From the NCBI RefSeq assembly GCF_036906915.1, contig NZ_JBAKHX010000014.1:58742-122741 (forward strand): DNA of 64,000 nt, in the 5' to 3' direction. The notes under the pieces were generated by a model. It was not told the origin of the DNA, did not search any database, and worked only from the letters and a program-made list of their open reading frames with translations. Shown here piece by piece: positions 33,084 through 42,149 of this stretch. The position numbers and the translations under genes are program-made. The first letter of the stretch is position 1. The number at the start of each line of letters is the position of its first letter. Source of the stretch: Phytohabitans sp036906915 (GTDB taxonomy: Bacteria > Actinomycetota > Actinomycetes > Mycobacteriales > Micromonosporaceae).

Positions 33084-34309
33084 ACGTCGCTCTTATTCAA
33101 CGCCGGACGCTGGCGCTGCTGTGTGGCACGCAGGTCATCGGCGGCATGGGTGTCGCCATCGGGCTGTCCGTGGGGGCGCTGCTCGCCGCCCGGATGGCCG
33201 GCACCGGGCTGTCCGGGGTGGCGCAGAGCGCGGCGGTCGTCGGTGGCGCCCTGATGGCCGTGCCGGCGACCCGCGTCATGTCGGTGTGGGGAAGGCGGGC
33301 GGGGCTCGCGCTCGCGTACCTCGTCGGCGGGCTGGGCAGCGTGCTGATCGTCGTGGCGGCCGCCACCGGGTGGGTGCCGCTGCTCTTCGTGGGCATGATG
33401 CTCTTCGGCAGCGGCACGACGGCCAACCTCCAGGCCCGGTACGCCGCGGTGGATCTCGCCGTGCCGGAGCGCCGGGCGCGGGACTTGTCGCTGGTGGTGT
33501 GGGCGACCACCGTGGGCGCGGTGGCGGCGCCGAACTTCGCCTCGCTCGCCGACGACGCGACGTCGGGATTCGGATTGCCGGTGCTGTCGGGGCCGTTCGC
33601 GTTCAGCGCCGTCGCGTTCGCGCTGGCTGCCGTGATTCTGCTCGTGTTTCTGCGGCCTGATCCGCTCCTGACGGCGCGACAGCTCTCCGAGGTAACTGCC
33701 GTTCCCCGGCGCTCGTTCCGGCCCGCTCTGCGAGCCATCGCCGGGCTGCCCGCTGCCCGGCTCGGCATGGCGGCCGCCGCGGTCGGGCACGTGGTCATGG
33801 TCGGGGTGATGTCGATGACCCCGGTGCACCTGGGGACGTTCCACAGCGACGCCGACGTGCTGCGCGTCGTCGGGATCGTGCTCAGCCTGCACATCGCCGG
33901 CATGTACGCGTTGTCGCCGGTGGTCGGGCTGCTCACCGACCGGCTCGGCCGGCGGCAGGTCATCCTCGGTGGGGTCGGGGTGCTGCTCGTGGCGTGCGCG
34001 CTGGCCGGGACTGCGGGGCACAGCACGGTGCGGCTGTCGGTGGGGCTGTTCCTGGTGGGGCTGGGCTGGTCGTGCACGATGGTGGCCGGCTCGACGCTGC
34101 TGTCAGAGTCGGTGCCCGACGAGGTGCGCCCGGCCGCCCAGGGCCTCTCCGACATGGTGATGGGGCTGGCCGGAGCGTCGGCCGGCGCGCTGGCCGGGTT
34201 CCTTGTGGAGCTGAGCGGGTATGCGACGCTGAACCTGCTCGCGGCGATCGCGACGGTGCCGCTGGTCGCGCTAGCGTTGCGACCGACGGTCTTGGTGAAG
34301 GGAACGTAG
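33080..34309 (+). CDS. Major facilitator superfamily transporter
   Basis: A 409-residue membrane protein with about twelve hydrophobic segments in two halves. The loop GVLLVACALAG and the motif TDRLGRRQVILGG after segment 8 are typical of drug-proton antiporter-like MFS carriers; WGRRAGLALAYL marks the corresponding loop of the first half. The GTG start overlaps the TGA of the acyl-CoA dehydrogenase (GTGA), so translation is coupled. Substrate is unknown. The gene ends two bases before the DUF3046 gene. Confidence 0.87.
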   Translation: MNVALIQRRTLALLCGTQVIGGMGVAIGLSVGALLAARMAGTGLSGVAQSAAVVGGALMAVPATRVMSVWGRRAGLALAYLVGGLGSVLIVVAAATGWVPLLFVGMMLFGSGTTANLQARYAAVDLAVPERRARDLSLVVWATTVGAVAAPNFASLADDATSGFGLPVLSGPFAFSAVAFALAAVILLVFLRPDPLLTARQLSEVTAVPRRSFRPALRAIAGLPAARLGMAAAAVGHVVMVGVMSMTPVHLGTFHSDADVLRVVGIVLSLHIAGMYALSPVVGLLTDRLGRRQVILGGVGVLLVACALAGTAGHSTVRLSVGLFLVGLGWSCTMVAGSTLLSESVPDEVRPAAQGLSDMVMGLAGASAGALAGFLVELSGYATLNLLAAIATVPLVALALRPTVLVKGT

Positions 34310-34311
34310 GG

Positions 34312-34512
34312 GTGCGGCTGACCGACTTCTGGACGCGGCTCGAGCAGGCGTTCGGGCCGGGGTATGCGACGAGCATGGCGTCTGACCAGGTGCTGCCGCA
34401 GTTGGACGGCCGGACCATCCAGCAGGCGCTCGACGCGGGCGTCGCCACCGTGGTGGTGTGGCGGGCGGTCGTGGCCGCGTATCCGGACCGGGTGCCCGCT
34501 CGGCTGCATTAG
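34312..34512 (+). CDS. DUF3046 family protein
   Basis: A 66-residue protein, MRLTDFWTRLEQAFGPGYA at the start, with DQVLPQLDGRTIQQALDAG in the middle and VWRAVVAAYPDRVPARLH at the end. These short proteins are found almost always just upstream of recA in actinobacteria, as here. AAGGGA lies about nine bases before the GTG. The function is unknown. Confidence 0.85.
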   Translation: MRLTDFWTRLEQAFGPGYATSMASDQVLPQLDGRTIQQALDAGVATVVVWRAVVAAYPDRVPARLH

Positions 34513-34829
34513 CGTCATGCGCCGCCTCCCGCAGCCGGCCCGGAGTCGAGGGAGCTGTGAGGGCGCGCCGCCCGCAGCCGCCTCCAAGCGGAGGGAGCGT
34601 AGCGACTGGCGGCTACAGGGCGGCCTTCGGCGCCCGAACCGCCCTCGCGGAGCGAGGGCCAGAATCGAAGCGACCGAGCGGAGGGTCGGCTACAGGGAGG
34701 CGGCGCCAGTTGGTACGTGTTGGTACTTGCATCGTACACATGTTCGGCTATTGTCCACACCTGGGCGCTTGTCCACAGGCCACGGCCGGTCGGCTGTTTT
34801 CTGTCAGACCCAGCGCCTAGCGTGTCCGC
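34513..34829. other. recA upstream region
   Basis: No gene is visible. The left half carries GC-rich repeated phrases: GGCTACAGGG occurs twice (near 34611 and 34688), and a GCGCCGCCTCCC-type arm near 34519 is inverted at about 34696-34707. The right half is less GC-rich and holds the candidate LexA site and the likely recA promoters. TAGCGT at 34818 sits six bases before an in-frame GTG at 34830. Confidence 0.55.
34734..34745. promoter_or_regulatory. Candidate LexA (SOS) box of recA
   Basis: GTACACATGTTC differs at one base from the actinobacterial SOS consensus GAAC-N4-GTTC. Its place about 150 bases upstream of the canonical recA start fits DNA-damage induction. Confidence 0.5.
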
Positions 34830-34889
34830 GTGACGAGAAGCTCTTCGGCGAAGACGACCGCTAAGACGGCGAATCTAGGGGTGGCGGCA

Positions 34890-35936
<1,047 letters not shown>

Positions 35937-35950
35937 CCTGAGCGGTTCAT

Positions 35951-36754
35951 ATGGCCGGACGACGGCGCGGAGCGCGCTCGGGGCGGGGCTGGGATGCCGC
36001 GCCGCCCCGAGCTACATCCGCGTCTACTGGAACTGGCGGGCGCTCTCGTCGGGGGCGGGCGCGCACTGACGCCGACGGCGGCGCCGTCTCCGCCGACGAG
36101 TGGGAGTGGCCCGAGGGCGCGGCGCCCGCTGATCCCGAGTCGGATCGCGCCGCCTCTGGGCAGGGCGGTTTCCCGGCGCGTGGGCAGGGCGGTTTCCCGG
36201 CGCGCGGCGGTGGAGGCGACGAGCAGCCACGCGACGAGGCTGAGGTGGCGCGGGAGATCTGCCTGCGCCAGCTCGCCGTGCGGCCGCGCACCCGCGCCGA
36301 GCTCGCCAAAGCGCTCGTCAAGCGCGGCATCTCCGACGAGACCGCCGCGGAGGTGCTCGACCGGTACGACGAGGTCGGCATGATCGACGACGCGGCGTTC
36401 GCGCGGGCGTGGGTATCGAGCCGCCACCACGGTCGTGGCTTGGCGCGCCGGGCACTGGCCAACGAGCTGCGCCAGCGCGGCGTCGCCGGCGACACCGTCA
36501 GCGAGGCCCTCGACGACCTCGACGACGACACCGAGGCGGCCACCGCGCGGGCGTTGGTAGATCGCAAGCTGCGCGTGACGACCGGCTCGCCCGAGTCGGT
36601 GTACCGGCGTCTGGTCGGCATGCTGGCGCGCAAGGGATACCCGGCCGGGCTGGCATACCGCGTGGTCAAGGACGCATTGGCGGCTCAGAGCGCCGAGGCG
36701 GCCGAGTTCGCCGACGGCGTCGACCCCGACGCCTTGGCCGACCAGGAGACCTGA
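35951..36754 (+). CDS. recX: RecX, regulator of RecA
   Basis: A 267-residue RecX protein, an inhibitor and modulator of RecA filaments. The C-terminal 165 residues are the conserved three-helix repeats (CLRQLAVRPRTRAELAKALVK, FARAWVSSRHHGRGLARRAL, VYRRLVGMLARKGYPAGLAYRVVKDAL). The N-terminal 95 residues are an Arg/Gly/Ala-rich, probably disordered extension that carries two copies of GQGGFPAR. The ATG at 35951 lies 14 bases after recA and no strong ribosome binding site is visible, so a start farther inside is possible. Co-transcription with recA is expected. Confidence 0.88.
   Translation: MAGRRRGARSGRGWDAAPPRATSASTGTGGRSRRGRARTDADGGAVSADEWEWPEGAAPADPESDRAASGQGGFPARGQGGFPARGGGGDEQPRDEAEVAREICLRQLAVRPRTRAELAKALVKRGISDETAAEVLDRYDEVGMIDDAAFARAWVSSRHHGRGLARRALANELRQRGVAGDTVSEALDDLDDDTEAATARALVDRKLRVTTGSPESVYRRLVGMLARKGYPAGLAYRVVKDALAAQSAEAAEFADGVDPDALADQET
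36158..36204 (+). repeat. 24-bp tandem duplication inside recX
   Basis: The unit starting GGGCAGGGCGGTTTCCCGGC occurs at 36158 and 36182 and keeps the frame, encoding GQGGFPAR twice in the disordered N-terminal arm. Slippage would change the length of the linker without breaking the protein. Confidence 0.85.
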
Positions 36755-36853
36755 CCCGCCCCCACCGACCATGGGGCCGCTGGGCCTGACAGCGTTTCGG
36801 CCTGGCCGGGCGCAGCGCGGCCTCGGTGGATCAAGGGCAACGCAGCGACCGCC

Positions 36854-36929
36854 GATCAAGGGCATCCGCACGGATCAAGGGCAAATGCACGCGGAAAAGA
36901 GATCAAACCACGTGCATTCGTCCTTGATC
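36854..36929 (+). repeat. 76-bp modular palindromic element, copy E
   Basis: Lead module GATCAAGGGCATCCGCACG, left arm 36873-36891, loop, right arm 36911-36929. The stem has one G-T wobble and one A-C mismatch. An extra partial module GATCAAGGGCAACGC lies at 36829, 25 bases before the lead module. It is located between recX and a truncated BKACE-type gene. Confidence 0.85.
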
Positions 36930-36971
36930 GGCGGAAAGGGGCGCGGAGCTCGCGGCTATCTGGACTGGCGG

Positions 36972-37247
36972 GTGCCGTGCCTACGGGTCCTGCTGGAGTG
37001 CATGGCGTGCGATCCGGACGAAGCGGTCGCCAACGCCCACCGGATGCTCGCCCTGCTGCCCCGGCGGCGGCCACCGGTGTTGCTGCACGCCGAAGGTCCG
37101 GCGGTGTGGGCGGTGCTGCGCGGGGCGGTCAGGCTCGGATTGGACACCCGGGTGGGCTTGGAGGACACCAGGATGATGCCGGATGGCAGGATGGCGCCGG
37201 GAAATGCCGCTCTGGTGGAGGCAGCAGTGACCTGTGGGGCGGCGTAG
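36972..37247 (+). pseudogene. C-terminal remnant of a BKACE-family (beta-keto acid cleavage) gene
   Basis: About 90 codons match the end of 3-keto-5-aminohexanoate-cleavage (BKACE) proteins: PVLLHAEGPAVWAVLRGAV, then LGLDTRVGLEDTRMMPDG and PGNAALVEAA. Full members have about 280 residues with a TIM barrel and a zinc site; all of that is missing. Homology seems to begin shortly after repeat copy E, which suggests the 5' part was lost when the element arrived or by a deletion at it. A GTG at 36972 could still start a 91-residue product. A functional short protein cannot be excluded but is unlikely. Confidence 0.6.
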
Positions 37248-37261
37248 CCTGGCCGAAAGAT

Positions 37262-37357
37262 GTGACGCGTTTCCATCTCGTCCCGCAATGCCCCATGGGC
37301 CATGAGCTGCGTGTGAGCGTTCCGATGCCCTACGTCCCGGCTTCGGTCAGATCATGA
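37262..37357 (+). CDS. Candidate small ORF, 31 residues
   Basis: A GTG-started frame encodes VTRFHLVPQCPMGHELRVS and about a dozen more residues up to the TGA. The CPMGH stretch and the balanced composition look more protein-like than random GC-rich frames nearby, but there is no good ribosome binding site and I do not recognise a family. The following 295 bases up to rny contain no other gene that I can support. Confidence 0.25.
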   Translation: MTRFHLVPQCPMGHELRVSVPMPYVPASVRS

Positions 37358-37652
37358 GTCCTTGACCGAACCGGTCCTCGCGACCTAGCCTCGCGTTACA
37401 GACGAGGAAGCCCGACCAATCGCAGGCTAATCCCACAACATAGATCGCGTAACAGTACGGCATCAACTTTGACCCTCGTTGGCTGGGCCAGGCCGACGAG
37501 GTACCGACATAACACCGGCCAGTGGCGGTGCCCGCGGGCGCTGCTGGTGGACCGTATCCACGGCCAGCCGCCTCGGTCGGGCGACTCGTGAGCCGTGCGG
37601 CGCGCAGCGGGAGGGCGTCATCCTCCGGCGCCGGACGGTGGAGGGAGGCGGC

Positions 37653-39431
37653 ATGGCTGGTGCGGAGTGGGCACTGTTCGCGGCGGTACTGGCGCTGGCC
37701 GTACTCGTGCTCGTTGGATTTGTCCTTGGCGCGCGGGTGTTGCGGGGTCTGACTACCGCCACGCCGACGGTCGCCGCCGCGGACGATCCGGAGTTCACCG
37801 CGGAGAAGGACCGGCAGGAGCAGGCGCTTGCCGCGCTGCGCACCGCGGCCGGTGAGGCGAGCGCCGCCGTCGAGCAGGCGAAGACCGCTGCGGCCGCGGC
37901 GCGCACGGATGCCGCCGAGGCCCGCGCGGAGGCGCGGGCGGCCCGGGCCGAGGCCCGGCGCGTGCTCGACGCCGCACGTGCGGAGGCCGACACCGTCCTG
38001 GAGCGCGCGCAGCGGCAGGCCGAGTCCGAGGCTGAGCAGGTACGCGCGGCGGCGCGCCGCAGCGGCGAGCGGGAGATCGCGGCGCTGAGCGAAACCGTCA
38101 AGGAGCAGGCAGCGGAGGCGGAGCGGCGGGCGGCCCGGATCGACGAGCGGGAGCGGTTGCACGCCGAGCAGGCCGAGCGGCTGGCGGAGCGCGAACGGCG
38201 GCTCGCCACGGTGGAGACCGAACTGGGCGAGCGGGATGCCGCGCTGGCGGCCCGCGAGTCGGCGCTGGCCGAGGCGGAGGAAGCGCGGCGGCGGGAGCTG
38301 GAGCGGGTTGCCGGGCTGACCGTCGACGCGGCCAAGTCCGAGCTGGTGGAGGCCATCGAGGGCCAGGCGAAGCGCGAGGCGGCTCTGCTGGTGCGTGACA
38401 TCGAGAACGACGCCCGCAGCACCGCGGAGCAGCGCGCCCGGCACATCGTCGTCGACGCGATCCAGCGGGTGGCGAGCGAGCAGACGGCCGAGAGCGTGGT
38501 CAGCGTGCTGCACCTGCCCGGCGATGAGATGAAGGGCCGGATCATCGGGCGTGAGGGTCGCAACATCCGGGCGTTCGAGTCGGTGACAGGCGTCAACCTG
38601 ATCATCGATGACACGCCGGAGGCGGTGCTGCTGTCGTGTTTCGACCCGGTACGCCGGGAGATCGGCCGGCTGACCCTGGAGAAGCTGGTGCTCGACGGCC
38701 GGATCCACCCGCACCGGATCGAAGAGGTCTTCGACAGCGCCAAGCAGGAGGTCGAGCGGCTGTGCGAGCGCGCGGCGGAGGACGCGCTCGTCGAGGTCGG
38801 CATCACCGACCTGCACCCGGAGCTGATGACGCTGCTCGGCCGGCTGCGCTACCGCACCTCGTACGGCCAGAACGTGCTCAAGCACCTGGTGGAGACCGCG
38901 CACATCGCCGGGATCATGGCTGCTGAGCTGCGGCTGGACATACCGACGATCAAGCGGTGCGCGTTCCTGCACGACATCGGCAAGGCGCTCACGCACGAGG
39001 TCGAGGGCAGTCACGCGCTGATCGGCGCCGACCTGGCCCGCAAGTACGGCGAGTCGGATGAGGTGGTGCACGCGATCGAAGCGCACCACAACGAGGTTCA
39101 GCCGCAGACCATCGAAGCGGTTCTCACGCAGGCGTCCGACGCGTGCTCCGGCGGGCGGCCGGGCGCGCGGCGGGAAAGCCTGGAGGCGTACGTCAAGCGG
39201 CTGGAGCGGATCGAGGAGATCGCCGGCGGCAAGTCGGGCGTCGAGAAGGTCTTCGCGATGCAGGCGGGCCGCGAGATCCGGGTGATGGTCAAGCCGGACG
39301 ACGTCGACGACATCGCGGCGGCGGTGCTGGCCCGCGACGTGGCCAAGCAGATCGAGGAAGAGCTGACGTACCCGGGCCAGATCCGCGTGACCGTGGTCCG
39401 CGAGTCCCGGGTAACGGAGATCGCCCGCTAG
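37653..39431 (+). CDS. rny: Ribonuclease Y
   Basis: A 592-residue membrane-anchored endoribonuclease that starts mRNA decay. It has an N-terminal transmembrane helix (ALFAAVLALAVLVLVGFVLGA), then a coiled coil of about 200 residues very rich in Ala, Glu and Arg. The KH domain contains GRIIGREGRNIRAFE (from Gly295) and the HD domain has the metal pair His440-Asp441 in FLHDIGKALTHEVEG, with the C-terminal domain ending REIRVMVKPDDVDD. GAGGGAGG precedes the ATG. A gene in this position, between recA-recX and the glutamate transporter, is common in actinobacteria. Confidence 0.92.
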   Translation: MAGAEWALFAAVLALAVLVLVGFVLGARVLRGLTTATPTVAAADDPEFTAEKDRQEQALAALRTAAGEASAAVEQAKTAAAAARTDAAEARAEARAARAEARRVLDAARAEADTVLERAQRQAESEAEQVRAAARRSGEREIAALSETVKEQAAEAERRAARIDERERLHAEQAERLAERERRLATVETELGERDAALAARESALAEAEEARRRELERVAGLTVDAAKSELVEAIEGQAKREAALLVRDIENDARSTAEQRARHIVVDAIQRVASEQTAESVVSVLHLPGDEMKGRIIGREGRNIRAFESVTGVNLIIDDTPEAVLLSCFDPVRREIGRLTLEKLVLDGRIHPHRIEEVFDSAKQEVERLCERAAEDALVEVGITDLHPELMTLLGRLRYRTSYGQNVLKHLVETAHIAGIMAAELRLDIPTIKRCAFLHDIGKALTHEVEGSHALIGADLARKYGESDEVVHAIEAHHNEVQPQTIEAVLTQASDACSGGRPGARRESLEAYVKRLERIEEIAGGKSGVEKVFAMQAGREIRVMVKPDDVDDIAAAVLARDVAKQIEEELTYPGQIRVTVVRESRVTEIAR

Positions 39432-39481
39432 ATCAAAGGCGTCCCTCAAGTCGCTAGAACGACGTGAGGGACGCCTTGATC
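39431..39481. terminator. Bidirectional terminator hairpin between rny and gluD
   Basis: GATCAAAGGCGTCCCTCA pairs with TGAGGGACGCCTTGATC with one bulge, continuing inwards through AGTCG and CGACG with one mismatch. It lies between convergent genes, so it can end both transcripts. Confidence 0.8.
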
Positions 39482-39496
39482 ACATGGAAGCGTTGG

Positions 39497-40459
39497 TTAC
39501 GCGTCCGCGGCGACGGCCGCGGGCGGCGCTGCCTGCTCGACAGGCAGGGCGCGGGTCTTGCGGCCGCGGGCCAGGCGGCGCTGGACGTACTCGGCCAGCT
39601 TGGAGAGTGCGTAGTTCACCAGGATGTAGATGGCGCCGACCACCGCGTACGTCTGGATCGGGTTCGGGTCTTCCAGCGCCTGGATGATCTGCGTGCTGAC
39701 CCGCAGCACCTCTTCGTAGCTGATGATGAAGCCGAGGGACGTGTCCTTCAGCACCACGACGAGCTGGCTGATCAGTGCGGGCAGCATGATCCGGAACGCC
39801 TGCGGCAGCAGGATCATGCGGGTGGTCTGGAAGGGGCTGAGCCCCATCGCCTCGGCGGCCTCCCGCTGGCCCCCGGGCAGGCCCTCCATGCCGGAGCGGA
39901 GGATCTCGCCGATCACGACCATGTTGTAGAGCGTCAGGCCGATGACCAGGTACCAGAGGATGTCGCCCAGGTCGACGCCCAGGTCGGGGAGCGCGCTGGC
40001 CACGAAGAAGATCGTGATGACCACCGGCAGGCCCCGGAAGATCTCCACGAAGATCCGGCTGACGGCCGAGAGGAACCAGTTCAGCCCCCGCAGCAGGTAC
40101 GCGAGCGGCGTGGCCAAGTCCTCGTACCGGCGCTTGACCAGCGACTTGAGCTGGATCCGCAGCACCGCGAGCGCGGTGCCCATGACCAGCGAGGACACGA
40201 TGGCGAGCGCGGCCGCGATGAGCGTGGCCTTGAAGCCTTCGCCGAGGCGCTCCCAGACCAGCGGGAAGACCTCGTTGTTGGGGTCGATCAGCGGACCCCA
40301 CAGGTCCATCGAGAACTGGCCCTTTTCGTCGAGCGGCTTGTAGATCATGAAGTACCCGCCGGCCACGATGAGCAGTACCGCGACGATGCTGCCAATGAGC
40401 GTGATCCGGCGGGCCCGAGGGCCGGGGGCGTCGTACAGGACCGTCTGCTGGTCTTTCAT
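39497..40459 (-). CDS. gluD: Glutamate ABC transporter permease GluD
   Basis: A 320-residue permease of the polar amino-acid (HisM) family with an N-terminal extension and about five to six membrane segments. The EAA-type loop is GQREAAEAMGLSPFQTTRMILLPQAFRIMLP, and EIFRGLPVVITIFFVASALP is typical of GluD. The ATG overlaps the GluC stop (ATGA). It forms a heterodimeric channel with GluC. The tail ends in a Pro/Ala-rich segment. The order gluA-gluB-gluC-gluD is that of the corynebacterial and streptomycete glutamate system. Confidence 0.9.
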   Translation of the reverse strand: MKDQQTVLYDAPGPRARRITLIGSIVAVLLIVAGGYFMIYKPLDEKGQFSMDLWGPLIDPNNEVFPLVWERLGEGFKATLIAAALAIVSSLVMGTALAVLRIQLKSLVKRRYEDLATPLAYLLRGLNWFLSAVSRIFVEIFRGLPVVITIFFVASALPDLGVDLGDILWYLVIGLTLYNMVVIGEILRSGMEGLPGGQREAAEAMGLSPFQTTRMILLPQAFRIMLPALISQLVVVLKDTSLGFIISYEEVLRVSTQIIQALEDPNPIQTYAVVGAIYILVNYALSKLAEYVQRRLARGRKTRALPVEQAAPPAAVAADA

Positions 40460-41163
40460 CGGGCCACCGCCCGGCGGCGCTCGATGCGGTCGAGGAGGAG
40501 CCCGAGTGGCACGGTCATGATGAGGAACCCGATCGAGACGCCGATGAAGACGGGGATGATGGGCTCGCCGAGGGCGCTGGTGAGGTTCTGCGCGCCGTTG
40601 GACAGGTCGCCGACCACGCCGAAGAAGCCGGCGAGCGCAGAGTTCTTGATCATGGCGATGATCACGCTGCCCAGCGGCACGATCGCCGCTTTCCACGCCT
40701 GGGGGAGCACCACGTAGCGCAGGTTCTGGGTGAAGGTCAAGCCGATGGCGCGGGCGGCTTCGGCCTGACCCGGCGACACCGCGTTGATGCCGCTTCGGAT
40801 CGCCTCACAGACGAACGCGCCGGTGTAGAGGCTCAGCGCGATGATCGCGAAGCGGAAGTACGGAAGATCGATGCCGAGCCGGGTGAAGAGGGAACTCACG
40901 CCCGGGATCTTCAGGAAGTCCGCGTTTGACCCCAGCGACGGGAGCCCGAACGCGGCGAAGAAGAAGACGATCGTCAGTGGACAGTTGCGGAACACCGTCA
41001 CGTAGGCCGTGCCGACCCAGCGCAGGGGCGGCACCGGCGAGATCCGCATGACTGCCCCGAGGGTGCCCATGAACAGGGCACCCACCGCTGACAGCAGGCA
41101 GAGCTGGAAGGTGAGCCAAAAACCACTGGCGAAGACGTCGAAGTGGTCGACGAGCACGCTCAC
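40456..41163 (-). CDS. gluC: Glutamate ABC transporter permease GluC
   Basis: A 235-residue permease with about five membrane segments. The conserved loop reads GQAEAARAIGLTFTQNLRYVVLPQAWKAAI, and VTVFRNCPLTIVFFFAAFGLP matches the HisM/GluC signature. It is 40 bases downstream of gluB and overlaps gluD by four bases. Confidence 0.9.
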   Translation of the reverse strand: MSVLVDHFDVFASGFWLTFQLCLLSAVGALFMGTLGAVMRISPVPPLRWVGTAYVTVFRNCPLTIVFFFAAFGLPSLGSNADFLKIPGVSSLFTRLGIDLPYFRFAIIALSLYTGAFVCEAIRSGINAVSPGQAEAARAIGLTFTQNLRYVVLPQAWKAAIVPLGSVIIAMIKNSALAGFFGVVGDLSNGAQNLTSALGEPIIPVFIGVSIGFLIMTVPLGLLLDRIERRRAVAR

Positions 41164-41203
41164 GGAAAACTCCTAACACTCACCTTCCAGCTCTCCACAG
41201 TGG

Positions 41204-42088
41204 TCAGTAGCGGTTGACGGTCGGCGGCGCGGGGGTCTCGTCGACGTACTTGCCGGCGGTGTCCTTCCAAGCCTTCTCCCAGCGACCGTCCTTGAAGAGG
41301 GTCTCCAGGGTGTCGTTGACGAAGGTGCGGAAGGCGGTGTCGCCCTTCTTCAGGCCGATGCCGTACGGCTCCTTGGTGAAGTTCTCACCGGCCAGCTTGA
41401 ACTGGCCCTCGTTGCGGGCGATGAAGCCGAGCAGGATGACGTTGTCGGTGGTCACCGCGTTGACCTGGCCGTTGGTGAGCGCGTCGACGCACTTCTGGTA
41501 CACGTCGAAGACGACGAGCTGCGAGGCCTTGTTCGCCAGGTACTTCTCGATGTTGGTCGCCGGCGTCGAGCCCTGCACCGAGCAGACCTTCTTGTCACCG
41601 GCCTTGAACGAGTCCGGGCCGGTGATCGAGGTGTCGTCGGCCTTGACCAGGATGTTCTGGCCCGCCTCGTAGTAGGGGCCAGCGAAGTCGATGCGCTCCT
41701 TGCGCTTGTCGTTGATCGTGTATGTGGCGACGACCAGGTCGACCTCGGCCTTTTCGATCTTCTCTTCGCGGACCGCCGACGGCGTCTCGACCCAGGTGAT
41801 CTTGTCGTCGGCGATGCCCAGCTCGTCGGCGATGAGCTTGCCGATCTCGACGTCAAAACCGGCGGGCTTGCCGTCGAGGCCCTTGAGGCCGAAGCCCGGC
41901 TGGTCGAACTTGGTGCCGATGGTGATCTTCTGAGCCTTGTTCAGCTTTTCCATCGTGCTGCCGGCTTCGAAGCTCTTGCTGCCCGAACCGCTGTCACCGC
42001 TGTCGCCACCGTCGTCGCCACCGCAGGCCGCGATGCCAAGGGACAGTGCCGCGACGGCAGCGACAGCCACCATACGCGTAATACGCAT
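41204..42088 (-). CDS. gluB: Glutamate-binding lipoprotein GluB
   Basis: A 294-residue family 3 solute-binding protein. I chose the ATG at 42088 because AGGAGGAGA precedes it and the product then begins with a lipoprotein signal ending in GIAAC-GG; the longer frame from 42142 only adds non-coding leader. Motifs include KITIGTKFDQPGFGLKG, PAGFDVEIGKLIADELG, ATYTINDKRKERIDFAGPYY and VDALTNGQVNAVTTDNVILLG. It captures glutamate and perhaps related amino acids outside the membrane and delivers it to GluCD. Confidence 0.9.
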   Translation of the reverse strand: MRITRMVAVAAVAALSLGIAACGGDDGGDSGDSGSGSKSFEAGSTMEKLNKAQKITIGTKFDQPGFGLKGLDGKPAGFDVEIGKLIADELGIADDKITWVETPSAVREEKIEKAEVDLVVATYTINDKRKERIDFAGPYYEAGQNILVKADDTSITGPDSFKAGDKKVCSVQGSTPATNIEKYLANKASQLVVFDVYQKCVDALTNGQVNAVTTDNVILLGFIARNEGQFKLAGENFTKEPYGIGLKKGDTAFRTFVNDTLETLFKDGRWEKAWKDTAGKYVDETPAPPTVNRY

Positions 42089-42149
42089 TACAGAATCTCC
42101 TCCTTTGATGGGAGCCCCCGGATCAAGCCCGTCGCTCCACAATGGACGC

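Noticed and set aside
37358..37652. tRNA or structured RNA before rny
   Set aside because: I found no cloverleaf, T-loop or other conserved RNA pattern in this stretch.
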